A stretch of 64,000 bases of DNA from Neobacillus bataviensis (GCF_019969725.1 NZ_JAHXYW010000002.1:496001-560000), one strand, 5' to 3'; shown: positions 54,637 to 63,923, counted from the first letter of the stretch. Translations and numbers: made by a program. Notes: generated by a model from the sequence alone, not told the origin.

Positions 54637-55530
54637 CTATTGTGACGTTATTTGCATCACTTTTTCATTTGTTGCTTTTGATTTTCTAGTTTTGTTTTTC
54701 TTGGAATTTTTGGCATTCCGGTATTGTGAAGGTGATAGATCTGTTACACGTTTAAAGGATTGTGCAAAGAATGACTGAGAAGAAAAGCCGGTAATGGCTG
54801 ATATACTAGAAATTGGGTAATTAGTAGTTTCTAACAAAATCTTACTTTCCCGGATACGGATTTGAATTAAATATTCAATCGGTGAAACGCCGAATGCTTT
54901 CTTGAAGGAGTGGGAAAGGTAGTATTTATTGATATGACCAACCTCTGCAAGAGTAGATAAATTAATCTCTTCACGAAAATGCTGCTTAATATAATTTTTG
55001 ATGAATGCCACATCTTTACTAATCTTTTCAGAAGAGGTCTTCTCAAGGTTAAAAGTCTTTTTTCTCATCATTTTAAGTAGTAGGATTTCTAAAATATTCT
55101 GGATGATCAACTCATAATCTTCCTTTTGATTTTCCACTTCCTCCATCAATTGCTGGAGGTAAAAGAGATAGGCCTTATGCTCCTCTTTATAATTAAAAAA
55201 AGTGGCCTGTATCCCAGGGTCATCTGGGGATGAAAAAGCGAGGCCCTGGATACCAAGTGCAATATATTCGAGCGGGTAATCGGGGCCGGATTTTTCGGTG
55301 TGCTCGATATTCGGATTAATCACAATTAAATCATGCTCTTTGATGGGGACTTCCTCTTTTGAATAGATAAAAGTTCCTCTCCCCTTGGTAATATACAAAA
55401 TTTCTGTAAAGTGATGAGTATGATTTGTACTATGCCAATCTTTATCAAATTTTGCTTTTGTTACATAGAGAAGTTTGATAGGAAGATGGCCTCGTTCTGA
55501 ATTTGGAACTTCATAAACCTCATTGGACAA
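54637..55530 (-). CDS. AraC-family regulator of the beta-galactoside locus
   Basis: A 297-residue AraC/XylS regulator. Residues 25-120 form a cupin-like sensor (NHTHHFTEILYITKGRGTF), and the last 105 residues carry two HTH motifs (NLSTLAEVGHINKYYLSHSF and SSISAITGFSSQSFFAQSFK). I chose TTG 55530, since AAGGAGGGG lies six bases before it; the ATG at 55563 is upstream of that site. Divergent from the sugar ABC operon with GH35 beta-galactosidase, which it most likely activates in response to a galactoside. The basic C-terminal tail (KNSKKNKTRKSK) is unusual. Confidence 0.88.
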   Translation of the reverse strand: MSNEVYEVPNSERGHLPIKLLYVTKAKFDKDWHSTNHTHHFTEILYITKGRGTFIYSKEEVPIKEHDLIVINPNIEHTEKSGPDYPLEYIALGIQGLAFSSPDDPGIQATFFNYKEEHKAYLFYLQQLMEEVENQKEDYELIIQNILEILLLKMMRKKTFNLEKTSSEKISKDVAFIKNYIKQHFREEINLSTLAEVGHINKYYLSHSFKKAFGVSPIEYLIQIRIRESKILLETTNYPISSISAITGFSSQSFFAQSFKRVTDLSPSQYRNAKNSKKNKTRKSKATNEKVMQITSQ

Positions 55531-55631
55531 ATAAACCCCTCCTTCATAGACACTTTTCTCCATATTATAGATATTTTAGTGAATTATTACAACGGAAAAC
55601 AAGATATCTAAAAAACAGAACAAGATGTTTA

Positions 55632-55661
55632 TTGTGAAAGCGTTTTTACCTCTCGTATAAT
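55632..55661 (+). promoter_or_regulatory. Promoter with overlapping cre-like site
   Basis: TTGTGA (55632-55637) and TATAAT (55656-55661) are 18 bases apart. TGAAAGCGTTTTTA at 55635-55648 matches the CcpA cre consensus with one mismatch and covers the -35, so glucose repression of the galactoside operon is expected. Confidence 0.7.
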
Positions 55662-55696
55662 TTACCCATAAAGGGAATAGAAAAAGGAGGGTCAAG

Positions 55697-57049
55697 ATGA
55701 AGATGAAAAAGAAGCTTTTTTTGTCAGGAATGACAGCGTTATTATCTCTTAGTTTAATAGCTTGTCAGAGTAGTGAAACCTCAAAGGTGGATGACTCGAA
55801 GGACGGTAAAGATTCAAGTAAGAACCAAACTCTTCACATTGCAGCACTTGAATCAGCTTATGGGAAAGATATGTGGACCAAAGTGGCACAAGCCTATGAA
55901 GAGGCTAATCCGAATGTTAAGGTTGAGTTGACGGCAGATAAAAATCTTGAAGAAGTCATCAGCCCGAATATGAAAGCGGGCAACTATCCTGATGTAGTGT
56001 TATTGGCAACTGGAAGAAAACTGGCGCTGACCGAAACATTGATTAAAGATAAAGCATTAGAAAACATTACAGATGTTTTGGATAAAAATGTTTTTGGTGA
56101 GGATTTCAAAGTAAAGGATAAGCTGGTACCAGGTTTCACTGATACACTCGCCACTAATCCATATAATGATGGAAAAACGTATATGGCACCGATGTTCTAT
56201 AGTCCAACAGGGTTATTCTATAATGCTGCCTTATTAAAAGAAAAAGGCTGGGAAGTACCAAAGACATGGGATGAGATGTGGGCATTAGGTGATAAAGCAA
56301 AAGCAGAAGGAATCTCTTTATTTACGTATCCGACGACAGGTTACTTTGATGCCTTCTTCTATTCTTTACTATTAGAAGTGGGAGGACCTGATTTCTACAA
56401 TAAAGCAATGAAATATGAAGATGGCATTTGGGAATCACCAGGAGCAACGAAAGTCTTTGAGATTGTCGGTAAATTAGCGAAATACACGGCGCCAACAACC
56501 GTTGCCAATGCGAATGACAAAGACTTTACGAAAAACCAGCAATTGATTCTCGATAATAAAGCACTGTTTATGCCAAATGGTACGTGGGTCGTGGGCGAAA
56601 TGAAAGATGCCCCAAGAGCTGATGGCTTTGAATGGGGAATGACAGCGTTGCCGGCTATTGAAGATGGCGGTGACCGTTATGCCTTTACGTTCTTTGAACA
56701 AATGTGGGTGCCAGCACAAGCGAAAAATAAAGACGCAGCAAAGGATTTCTTAACGTTTGTGTATTCGGATAAAGCAGCTGAAATATTTGCAGAAGCTGGT
56801 GCGATTCAGCCAATAGAAGGGATTTCTGAAAAACTGACGGGTGACAATAAACTATTCTATAGTATTTATGATTCCGGAGCAAAGGCAGGTATGGGTGGAT
56901 TTGCCGCAACAGAAGCTGTTGAGGGTGTCAGCATGGCAGATACATTATTCAGATCGGTCGACAGTATTGTTTCTGGAGATAAGAAGGTAAAAGATTGGCA
57001 AAAAGCCGTTGAAAAGGTGAGTGACAAATTACGGTCAGCATTAAAATAA
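55697..57049 (+). CDS. Sugar ABC transporter binding lipoprotein
   Basis: A 450-residue family 1 solute-binding protein. A lipoprotein signal ends in the lipobox LIAC (about residue 23), followed by a Ser/Asp/Lys linker. The mature protein has LHIAALESAYGKDMWTKVAQ, YPDVVLLATG, FYSPTGLFYNAALLKEKGW and NGTWVVGEMKDA, typical of oligosaccharide-binding members. ATG 55697 follows AAAGGAGGG. First gene of the operon; with the GH35 enzyme at its end, a galactose-containing oligosaccharide is the likely ligand. A strong stem-loop follows it. Confidence 0.88.
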   Translation: MKMKKKLFLSGMTALLSLSLIACQSSETSKVDDSKDGKDSSKNQTLHIAALESAYGKDMWTKVAQAYEEANPNVKVELTADKNLEEVISPNMKAGNYPDVVLLATGRKLALTETLIKDKALENITDVLDKNVFGEDFKVKDKLVPGFTDTLATNPYNDGKTYMAPMFYSPTGLFYNAALLKEKGWEVPKTWDEMWALGDKAKAEGISLFTYPTTGYFDAFFYSLLLEVGGPDFYNKAMKYEDGIWESPGATKVFEIVGKLAKYTAPTTVANANDKDFTKNQQLILDNKALFMPNGTWVVGEMKDAPRADGFEWGMTALPAIEDGGDRYAFTFFEQMWVPAQAKNKDAAKDFLTFVYSDKAAEIFAEAGAIQPIEGISEKLTGDNKLFYSIYDSGAKAGMGGFAATEAVEGVSMADTLFRSVDSIVSGDKKVKDWQKAVEKVSDKLRSALK

Positions 57050-57060
57050 TAATTCACTAG

Positions 57061-57092
57061 TATAACGGTGAGAAATCTTCCTCACCGTTATA
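57061..57092 (+). terminator. Intercistronic stem-loop after the binding-protein gene
   Basis: TATAACGGTGAG and CTCACCGTTATA pair around AAATCTTC and are followed by TTTATT. As in the artP-artQ gap, it should raise the binding-protein to permease ratio. Confidence 0.75.
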
Positions 57093-57114
57093 TTTATTAA
57101 TCGAGGTGATAGTC

Positions 57115-58005
57115 ATGAATAAAACGACAGAAAAAAGGATTTTTATTTTTATTTGTACGGTACCTGCACTGATTTTGTTAACCATTTTTATGATTATTCC
57201 TACGATTCAGGTGTTCAGGATGTCTTTATATAAGTGGGGCGGATTTTCTAATAATAAGGTATTTGTCGGGCTCGATAACTTCAAAATTCTGTGGAATGAT
57301 ATGAACTTCTTCCGATCCCTTCAAAATAGTATTGTATTGATTGTAATCGTTACACTCCTCACCATGGTGGCGGCCATCTTGTTTGCCACTTTGTTAACGA
57401 GAGAAAAGATGAGAGGCAACAGTTTTTTCCGAATTATTTTCTATATCCCTAATATCTTATCGGTGGTGGTCATTGCTGGTATTTTCTCTGCGATTTATGA
57501 TCCGACCACAGGTTTGTTGAATAATTTACTTGCATTATTTAATCTGGAGCACTTGCAAAAAATGTGGCTCGGCAATCAAAAAATTGCTATTTACAGCATC
57601 GGCGGTGCGCTCGTCTGGCAGGCAATTGGCTATTATATGGTCATGTACATGTCAAGTATGGCCAGTATTCCGGAAAGTTTTTATGAGGCTTCTGCCTTGG
57701 AAGGAGCGGGAAGGATCAGGCAATTTTTTAGTATTACCCTGCCGTTAATTTGGAATAACATCCGGACAACGTTAACCTTCTTCATAATTAGTACGATTAA
57801 TTTAAGTTTTCTACTCGTCCAAGCGATGACGGGCGGCGGGCCTGACGGAGCGACGGAAGTCTTTTTAAGCTATATGTATAAGCAGGCTTATACCAATTCT
57901 TCCTATGGTTATGGCATGGCGATTGGCGTGGTGATCTTTCTATTCTCATTCGCCTTATCTGCAATCGTCAGCTTTGTCACCAAACGGGAAGTGTTGGAGT
58001 ATTAA
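57115..58005 (+). CDS. Sugar ABC transporter permease (MalF-type)
   Basis: A 296-residue inner-membrane permease with six helices. IIPTIQVFRMSLYKWGG near the start and the EAA loop FYEASALEGAGRIRQFFSIT (about residue 183) are typical of carbohydrate importer permeases. ATG 57115 follows GAGGTGA; the GTG at 57106 is in the ribosome site. The second permease begins 15 bases downstream. No ATPase gene is in the operon, so a shared MsmX-type ATPase elsewhere is needed. Confidence 0.92.
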   Translation: MNKTTEKRIFIFICTVPALILLTIFMIIPTIQVFRMSLYKWGGFSNNKVFVGLDNFKILWNDMNFFRSLQNSIVLIVIVTLLTMVAAILFATLLTREKMRGNSFFRIIFYIPNILSVVVIAGIFSAIYDPTTGLLNNLLALFNLEHLQKMWLGNQKIAIYSIGGALVWQAIGYYMVMYMSSMASIPESFYEASALEGAGRIRQFFSITLPLIWNNIRTTLTFFIISTINLSFLLVQAMTGGGPDGATEVFLSYMYKQAYTNSSYGYGMAIGVVIFLFSFALSAIVSFVTKREVLEY

Positions 58006-58020
58006 GGAGGTCCATGAACG

Positions 58021-58902
58021 ATGAAATCACAAAAAGGAATGAGTGCTGAAACAGTTTACCGTATATTTATCTACGTTGCTCTCATTACATTAGCCGTCTC
58101 TATCATTATCCCTGTAGCATGGGTTTTCTTAGCTTCAGTGAAGCAAAACTCGGAATTTTACGGAAGCCCATGGGCCATGCCAAAAGGTTTCTATTTTCAA
58201 AATTTCATTGATGCTTTTCAAAAGGCAAACATGGGTACCTATATGTTAAACTCCGTCCTCGTGACTGCTTTGGCGCTGCTCATATTATTGGCTGTTGCCC
58301 TGCCAGCGGCCTATGTGCTTGCCAGATACAACTTTAAAGGCAGTCTATTTATGAATGGCTTGTTTAAAGCAGGATTATTTATCAATGTAAACTATATTGT
58401 TGTTCCGATATTCCTACTGTTGTTAGATGGGGATACCTTCTTAAGGGGACAATTTGGCGATGGATTCCTGCTGGACAATTTATTTATTTTAGCTGTTGTT
58501 TATGCCTCGACGGCACTGCCTTTCACCATTTATTTGCTGTCCAGCTATTTTCAATCACTGCCTTCCACTTATGAGGAAGCGGCGCTCGTCGACGGCGCTG
58601 GATATTTTAAGACTATGATTTCGATTATGATTCCTATGGCCCGTCCCAGTATTATAGCTGTTATTTTATTTAATTTTCTAGCCTTTTGGAATGAATATAT
58701 TATTGCTCTAACCTTAATTCCAGGTCCGAATAAGACATTGCCTGTGGGGCTGATGAACTTAATGGCGGCTCAAAAGTCTGCCGCTAATTACGGCCAAATG
58801 TATGCGGGTATGGTACTCGTCATGCTCCCCACTTTGATTTTATATGTCATGGTACAAAAGAAATTAACACAAGGAATGACCCTTGGCGGATTGAAGGACT
58901 AA
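58021..58902 (+). CDS. Sugar ABC transporter permease (MalG-type)
   Basis: A 293-residue permease with six membrane helices and the EAA loop TYEEAALVDGAGYFKTMISI (about residue 183). It follows the MalF-type partner by 15 bases with AAGGAGGT as ribosome site. Together they form the membrane channel of the galactoside importer. The small DUF6903-like gene starts 36 bases downstream. Confidence 0.92.
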   Translation: MKSQKGMSAETVYRIFIYVALITLAVSIIIPVAWVFLASVKQNSEFYGSPWAMPKGFYFQNFIDAFQKANMGTYMLNSVLVTALALLILLAVALPAAYVLARYNFKGSLFMNGLFKAGLFINVNYIVVPIFLLLLDGDTFLRGQFGDGFLLDNLFILAVVYASTALPFTIYLLSSYFQSLPSTYEEAALVDGAGYFKTMISIMIPMARPSIIAVILFNFLAFWNEYIIALTLIPGPNKTLPVGLMNLMAAQKSAANYGQMYAGMVLVMLPTLILYVMVQKKLTQGMTLGGLKD

Positions 58903-58938
58903 CAGCCGCCTAGAGAAATCCGATCGGAGGACTTATCC

Positions 58939-59106
58939 ATGAAAGCTACTATAGTCGTGATCCTAAAGCTCGTCGTTTTAATCATTTGTCTCTCATTGGT
59001 TTTAATTGGCCAAAAGACAGTGGGTAAACTTGAACTGGGCTTGATGTTACTCGGATTAGCCGGTCTCTTAGGGCTGCTATATGATTACAATCGAAAATAT
59101 GTGTAA
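58939..59106 (+). CDS. Small DUF6903-like membrane protein (55 aa)
   Basis: A 55-residue gene starting at ATG 58939, eight bases after CGGAGG. The product has two hydrophobic segments: residues 4-23 (TIVVILKLVVLIICLSLVLI) and residues 32-48, joined by GQKTVGKLE, and ends LLYDYNRKYV. I recall this pattern as the DUF6903 family, small proteins found beside sugar ABC transporter permeases. It lies between the permease and GH35 genes on the same strand, so it is probably cotranscribed and may assist the transporter. Function unknown. Confidence 0.75.
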   Translation: MKATIVVILKLVVLIICLSLVLIGQKTVGKLELGLMLLGLAGLLGLLYDYNRKYV

Positions 59107-59152
59107 AAAAGGACTCGATATCAATGGATTATAAGATTGTGGAGGCGTTTAG

Positions 59153-61702
59153 ATGATTACCTATGATAAAAAAAGCTGGAAGATTCATAACAAAAGAATC
59201 TTTATCCTTTCAGCTGCCATCCACTATTTCCGTCTTCCAAAAGCGGAGTGGAGCGAAGTCTTAGACAAGGCAAAAGCAGGGGGCTGCAATACAATTGAAA
59301 CGTACATACCGTGGAATTTTCATGAAATGAATGAAGGCGAATGGGATTTCTCCGACGACAAGGATTTAGTGCATTTTTTTCAGTTATGTGCTGACAAAGG
59401 TTTGTATGTGATTGCAAGACCGGGCCCATATATTTGTGCAGAATGGGATTTTGGCGGATTTCCTTGGTGGCTTTCTACGAAAAAGGGAATTCAATATCGT
59501 TCCGCCGACCCTGTCTATTTACAATATGTAGATAAATATTTTGATCAGGTTATACCCATCATTGATGAATTTCAATTGACGAAAAATGGGACCGTCATCA
59601 TGGTCCAAATAGAAAACGAGTTCCAGGCTTATGGAAAACCAGATAAAACGTATATGGAATACCTACGGGACGGTATGATGGCAAGAGGCATTGAAGTACC
59701 ATTTGTTACCTGCTACGGAGCCGTTGATGGTGCTGTGGAGTTCCGCAATTTTTGGTCAGGTGCCGAACATGCGGCAGAGATTTTAGATGAGCGGTTTGGC
59801 GATCAGCCGAAAGGAGTTATGGAGTTTTGGATCGGCTGGTTTGAACAATGGGGCGGAAATAAAGCGAATCAAAAAACACCTGAGCAGCTTGAACGTGAGT
59901 GTTACCAGCTCTTAATTAATGGATTCTCTGTGATCAATTATTACATGTATTTTGGCGGCACCAATTTTGATCATTGGGGCGGCAGAACCGTTGGAGAACA
60001 GACTTTTTCGACCACATCGTACGATTATGATGTTGCGATTGATGAATATTTACAGCCAACAAGAAAATATGAAGTTTTAAAAAGGTTTCATTCATTTACA
60101 AAGTGGCTCGAACCTGTATTAACCAATGCAGATCAAAGGGGGACGGATTTAAAACTTCCTAGTTATCTAAAATCTCAGCGGGTCGTCAGTCCTTATGGTG
60201 AAGTAATATTTATCGAGAATCATAGACAGGAGCGAGTTCAATCTCAGGCTTTACTTGATGGTGAAACGGTTTCGTTTACGATTGAGGCAAATGCGGTTTT
60301 ACCGCTTGTCCGTCATGTGGACGTAGGAAACAGCTTTTCTATTGTGACACTCACTGGTCAGACGACCGGGTTCGATACCGATAAGGCGGTCATTTATCAT
60401 GAGGAAGGACAGCGTTCATTTTTGAAATTACAGCTTAATAGAAAGGCTGAAGTTCATTGTCCAATGCCGAATCGTTTTGAAATCAGTGAAAATGACCTGG
60501 TTACGTTTCGTTTATTCCATGGAAACCAGCCGCAAACCGTTCAGCTTTCCTTTGAAGATGGTACCAGCTTTTCGATTGAAGTGGTTTCAAGAAAATCTTT
60601 AGAAAAAGCAGTTCCTCATTTGGAAAAGAGCTCGGCAATTCATCCTTTACAATGGGAAAAAGCAGACGAAAAGCTTTGTTTTTTAAGCGGAAATGTGAAA
60701 GAGGCTGACAAACCGCTTGATTTTAGCAGCTTCGGACAGTTTAGCGGGTATTTAGGTTATGAAAGTGAATTTTATGCTGAGGAAACGAAGGAGACGACGA
60801 TTGTTTTTACAAGAATCGAGGATCCCGTTTTGGTCTTCTGTAATGATCAATATGTCGGCAAGCTTAGCATGATTGGGGCTGCAGCTATTGAGCTTCCTGT
60901 TAAGAAAGGGAAAAATACATTAACATGCCTTGTCCAGAATATGGGGAGATTCAATTTTACCCAAGCACTCGGCGAACCAAAAGGGATGAGTGAAGCCCCT
61001 GCTCTTAATGGAAAGTATCTATCAATACGGGAAGGTTGGCAAGTTGAAGGGTGCGGTGTACCTCATCATTTAACCAACATCCCAAAAATTGAAGGGCGTA
61101 TTGGTTTTTTGAAATCCTTCTTCAATAACGGCTATGATTGTGCAATCCTTGTTGGTGAGGGAGTTTCACGAGTTAAGGTGAATGGAAGGTCCGTAAAAAT
61201 GTTGATGGAAAGTCAAACAGCTTGGTCTAGGGGCAATGCTGTTTATGGGATTGCAGATATCAGCGATGCTTTAAAGCAGGGGGAGAACGTAATTGATTTA
61301 GATGCTCAAAATCTTTCTAGTATTCGCCGGTTTGATCTTTATTTGTTTAATGAAAAGGAGCAAATCCGTAATTGGAAAACAAAATCATTTGCTCAGCTTC
61401 AAGAGGAAAAGGAATGGACAGTTGTGGATCCACAAACCATTTCTCCACGCTGGTATAAAAGTTCTTTTGACTGGAATCCAGAAAACGGTCCGATTGTAAA
61501 AATTCGGTTGGATGGTATGAGTAAAGGCTGTTTTTGGGTAAATGGCCATTGTTTAGGACGGTACTGGAACATTGGCCCGCAGGAGGAATATAAGATTCCG
61601 GCATCCTTTTTAACTCAACATAATGAAGTTGTCATTTTTGATGAAGAAGGCATGAGGCCAGATCAGGTGGCTATTCACTCATATATACCATTTGTAGAGT
61701 AA
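59153..61702 (+). CDS. GH35 beta-galactosidase
   Basis: An 849-residue glycoside hydrolase family 35 enzyme. The TIM barrel starts with LSAAIHYFRLP and TIETYIPWNFHE. The acid/base Glu is in VQIENEFQAYG (about residue 158) and the nucleophile Glu in VMEFWIGWFEQWGG (about 223). Jelly-roll domains follow from about residue 480, with a C-terminal galactose-binding-type domain (GCFWVNGHCLGRYWNIGPQEEY). No signal peptide, so it acts on galactosides imported by the ABC transporter encoded upstream. Larger than minimal GH35 enzymes of about 600 residues. The ATG has GTGGAGG upstream. Last gene of the operon. Confidence 0.93.
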   Translation: MITYDKKSWKIHNKRIFILSAAIHYFRLPKAEWSEVLDKAKAGGCNTIETYIPWNFHEMNEGEWDFSDDKDLVHFFQLCADKGLYVIARPGPYICAEWDFGGFPWWLSTKKGIQYRSADPVYLQYVDKYFDQVIPIIDEFQLTKNGTVIMVQIENEFQAYGKPDKTYMEYLRDGMMARGIEVPFVTCYGAVDGAVEFRNFWSGAEHAAEILDERFGDQPKGVMEFWIGWFEQWGGNKANQKTPEQLERECYQLLINGFSVINYYMYFGGTNFDHWGGRTVGEQTFSTTSYDYDVAIDEYLQPTRKYEVLKRFHSFTKWLEPVLTNADQRGTDLKLPSYLKSQRVVSPYGEVIFIENHRQERVQSQALLDGETVSFTIEANAVLPLVRHVDVGNSFSIVTLTGQTTGFDTDKAVIYHEEGQRSFLKLQLNRKAEVHCPMPNRFEISENDLVTFRLFHGNQPQTVQLSFEDGTSFSIEVVSRKSLEKAVPHLEKSSAIHPLQWEKADEKLCFLSGNVKEADKPLDFSSFGQFSGYLGYESEFYAEETKETTIVFTRIEDPVLVFCNDQYVGKLSMIGAAAIELPVKKGKNTLTCLVQNMGRFNFTQALGEPKGMSEAPALNGKYLSIREGWQVEGCGVPHHLTNIPKIEGRIGFLKSFFNNGYDCAILVGEGVSRVKVNGRSVKMLMESQTAWSRGNAVYGIADISDALKQGENVIDLDAQNLSSIRRFDLYLFNEKEQIRNWKTKSFAQLQEEKEWTVVDPQTISPRWYKSSFDWNPENGPIVKIRLDGMSKGCFWVNGHCLGRYWNIGPQEEYKIPASFLTQHNEVVIFDEEGMRPDQVAIHSYIPFVE

Positions 61703-61758
61703 AAAATAAGAAGTTCTTGCGTAATAAGATCTTGGTAGTTTTTAAATGTTTTATCAGG

Positions 61759-61779
61759 GTCTATCAATATCTGATAGAC
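61759..61779. other. Perfect 8-bp inverted repeat downstream of GH35
   Basis: GTCTATCA and TGATAGAC flank ATATC. It lies between the GH35 stop and its terminator; purpose unknown. Confidence 0.5.
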
Positions 61780-61821
61780 AATTATAATCATAGTTTGTCG
61801 GTTTAATAAAAGGCTTACAAT

Positions 61822-61863
61822 AAAAGCTGCAGTGACCTCACTTTGAAATCATTGTGGCTTTTT
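61822..61863 (+). terminator. Terminator of the galactoside operon
   Basis: AAAAGCTGCAGTGA pairs with TCATTGTGGCTTTT over 14 positions, three of them G-U in the RNA, and runs into T residues. Confidence 0.75.
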
Positions 61864-62377
61864 CCAATTTACGAACCAATTCACTGGACAATGAAGAAAA
61901 TATTTAAATCCATACTAAAAAATTGATAGCAACTAAAAAAATAGTGATTACTGAGCTATGTAAAAGGGTCCCCCATTTGTAGATTAACTAGCTTACAGAA
62001 ATAATTGAATAATTTTCCAATGGTAGAGCCATGTTAAGAAAGATGTCGAGGGTGTGTTCTTCTGGTGGAATTTTTCAGACGAATGATCGTGATTCCAATT
62101 GCATTTCCCGTCTACATGATTGGGATTCCCTTGCTGTTGTTGGTGGTTGGCAAGATCCGAAAAAAATATGCATAAACCCAATTGGCAGGAGGTTCAAAGT
62201 TATATGAAACCTCATTACTTGGGGGAGGACCATATCGCCATCACCAGCTAAATTCATTATTGTCCATAATTAGCTGGGCTGCAGGCCTAAAACATTTTCA
62301 TTCGTGGTGGTAGCTGCTAAGCCATAGAGGTTTGAGACAAACTTGCATTTCAATAGGGAATAGCAGCAAATGATTTA
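61864..62377. other. Gene-poor, probably decayed intergenic region
   Basis: These 514 bases between the galactoside operon and the EamA gene hold no full gene. A strong ribosome site GGCAGGAGG at about 62186 leads only to a 15-codon frame (62212-62259), as if the start of a former gene were left behind. A 36-codon hydrophobic frame (62065-62175) is listed separately. I could not identify the ancestor. Confidence 0.45.
62065..62175 (+). CDS. Candidate small membrane peptide
   Basis: A GTG-started frame of 36 codons, with an internal ATG at 62083. The peptide has a charged start (VEFFRRM), a hydrophobic run of about 20 residues (IVIPIAFPVYMIGIPLLLLV) and a basic end (GKIRKKYA), as in real single-pass membrane peptides or transporter accessory subunits. 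The ribosome site is poor. It may be genuine, a relic, or chance. Confidence 0.25.
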   Translation: MEFFRRMIVIPIAFPVYMIGIPLLLLVVGKIRKKYA

Positions 62378-63265
62378 CTACATATTTTTGCTGTAATTAA
62401 TTTGTTTTAATAAACTCTTAAAATCGAGTTCAGCAATTAATACACTCAATAAAATAAGTGTTGCCCCAAGGTAACCTTTAAGTTCCAGCGTTTCTCCTGT
62501 GAAAACAAAGGCAAAGCCTGCCGAAAACACCGGCTCTAACGTAAAAATAAGACCTGTATGTGTAGGGCTGGTATACTGCTGGGCTATGATTTGAACAATG
62601 AACGTGATTGCAGTGCAAAATATGCTTAAAACGAGGATTGCAAACCATGATTCATTCGTATCGGGAAGTTTGGGTGTTTCCATAAACATGGAAACAACAA
62701 AGGCGAACAATCCAACAAAACCTAGTTGTAGAACCCCAAGTGAAATGGAATCGGCATGCTTAGTCATCGCGCCCGTCACAAGGATATAAACGGCATAGAA
62801 AAAGGCACATAAAATGCATAACACATCCCCAAAACCGATCCTTAATTCGCTGTTCAATGTCAATAAGCTGATTCCCACTATGGTCAACAGGATTCCGACC
62901 ACTACTCTTTTTTCGGGTCTTTTCTTAAAATATACAAATTCTAGTACGGGGATGAATATGACAGTCAGACTCATTAAGAATCCGGCATTCGAAACCGATG
63001 TATACTTTGTGCCAAACGTAGCACAAATATAAATGAGAAACAAAATCGAAGCTAATATAAATGCATATTTGACCGTTTTGAAATCGATTTTGATTAAATG
63101 CTTGAAAAATACGATGCCTGAAATAAAAAAGGCAATCAGAAAACGTAATGCAATTAAATTATATTCTTGAATATGATTGAGGCCAATCTTTGTAAGTAGG
63201 ATGGATGCACCCCAAAAAAACGTAATCATTAGTAGCGCTAAATCTGCTTTTAATTGCAATTTCAT
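62378..63265 (-). CDS. EamA/DMT-family transporter
   Basis: A 295-residue drug/metabolite-transporter protein with ten hydrophobic segments arranged as two EamA repeats. The first repeat opens with LALLMITFFWGASILLTKIG and the second with GDVLCILCAFFYAVYIL; TLEPVFSAGFAFVFTGETL near residue 243 is typical of the second repeat's end. Such proteins export amino acids or metabolites; the substrate is unknown. ATG follows GAGGAAATAGAG. Single gene. Confidence 0.9.
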   Translation of the reverse strand: MKLQLKADLALLMITFFWGASILLTKIGLNHIQEYNLIALRFLIAFFISGIVFFKHLIKIDFKTVKYAFILASILFLIYICATFGTKYTSVSNAGFLMSLTVIFIPVLEFVYFKKRPEKRVVVGILLTIVGISLLTLNSELRIGFGDVLCILCAFFYAVYILVTGAMTKHADSISLGVLQLGFVGLFAFVVSMFMETPKLPDTNESWFAILVLSIFCTAITFIVQIIAQQYTSPTHTGLIFTLEPVFSAGFAFVFTGETLELKGYLGATLILLSVLIAELDFKSLLKQINYSKNM

Positions 63266-63494
63266 CTCTATTTCCTCGTTCTTTATAAACTATTAATCAT
63301 TTTAGCGTTCAATAAATATTGAAGCAAACTTTTTTTTTCTCGGATTATTGAAATAACTTAAGCATGAACATGATCGGCTGCTTTTACTAGATTAAAGACA
63401 TTGTGAAGGTTTGTACTTAAACAGACAGGGGGTTAGTTCAAAAAGTGCTAAATTATTTTTTGCTAATAAAGGAGCAGCCTGGGGAAAATAAATA

Positions 63495-63542
63495 CAAAAG
63501 ACGGTTCTTCTGCCCTTAAAGTAGGAGAATCGTCTTTTTAAT
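63495..63542 (+). terminator. Orphan terminator-like hairpin
   Basis: AAAAGACGGTTCTTCT pairs with AGGAGAATCGTCTTTT around GCCCTTAAAGT and is followed by a T run. No gene precedes it on the plus strand within 1.6 kb except the doubtful 36-codon frame, so a small untranslated RNA may end here. The region 63266-63633 otherwise shows nothing. Confidence 0.6.
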
Positions 63543-63633
63543 TTTCAAAATAGGAAACCGCATTTTCAGCAAGAGTACCTTACTTTCAACCATTAGACCA
63601 AATCTTTTCTAAGAACCTTGTTCAAAATAATAA

Positions 63634-63662
63634 TGGTTATATTTTAGGTTAACTAATAACCA
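63634..63662. promoter_or_regulatory. Inverted repeat, candidate activator site (UAS)
   Basis: TGGTTAT at 63634-63640 is exactly inverted as ATAACCA at 63656-63662. It lies about 75 bases before the sigma-54-type promoter, where an enhancer-binding protein of the RocR kind would bind. Confidence 0.45.
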
Positions 63663-63724
63663 ATAAAACAACCTTAAAATTGACTAAAGATTAGCATTTA
63701 ATAGATTATTTGTAGTAATTAAAA

Positions 63725-63741
63725 TTGGCATGATTCTTGCT
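63725..63741 (+). promoter_or_regulatory. Sigma-54 (SigL) -24/-12 promoter
   Basis: TTGGCATGATTCTTGCT carries TGGCA and TTGCT with the GG and GC exactly 12 bases apart, matching the TGGCAC-N5-TTGCW consensus except for one base. Transcription would start near 63752, ahead of short upstream ORFs and the carrier gene. Confidence 0.7.
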
Positions 63742-63857
63742 TTATAAAAAGCTGTAACTTCAGAATTTTATAACACAATGAAATGAGGTGGACGACTTAT
63801 AGTGGAGCCAATCAAAATAATGAGGTAAAAAACTCCAAAGGATAGAGGAGGCGCAAG

Positions 63858-63923
63858 ATGAAAAAAGAAATTCGGAATTGGAGGATACTAAATGCAATCC
63901 ATTTGGAAAGAGGCAGCAGTTGA
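63858..63923 (+). CDS. Possible 21-residue leader peptide
   Basis: An ATG with a strong GAGGAGGCG ribosome site seven bases earlier opens a frame encoding MKKEIRNWRILNAIHLERGS plus one Ser. Its 3-prime half overlaps the start of the carrier gene in another frame and contains that gene's GGAGG ribosome site. It may be a leader peptide coupling translation. A nine-codon frame also lies upstream at 63802-63828. Confidence 0.35.
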   Translation: MKKEIRNWRILNAIHLERGSS

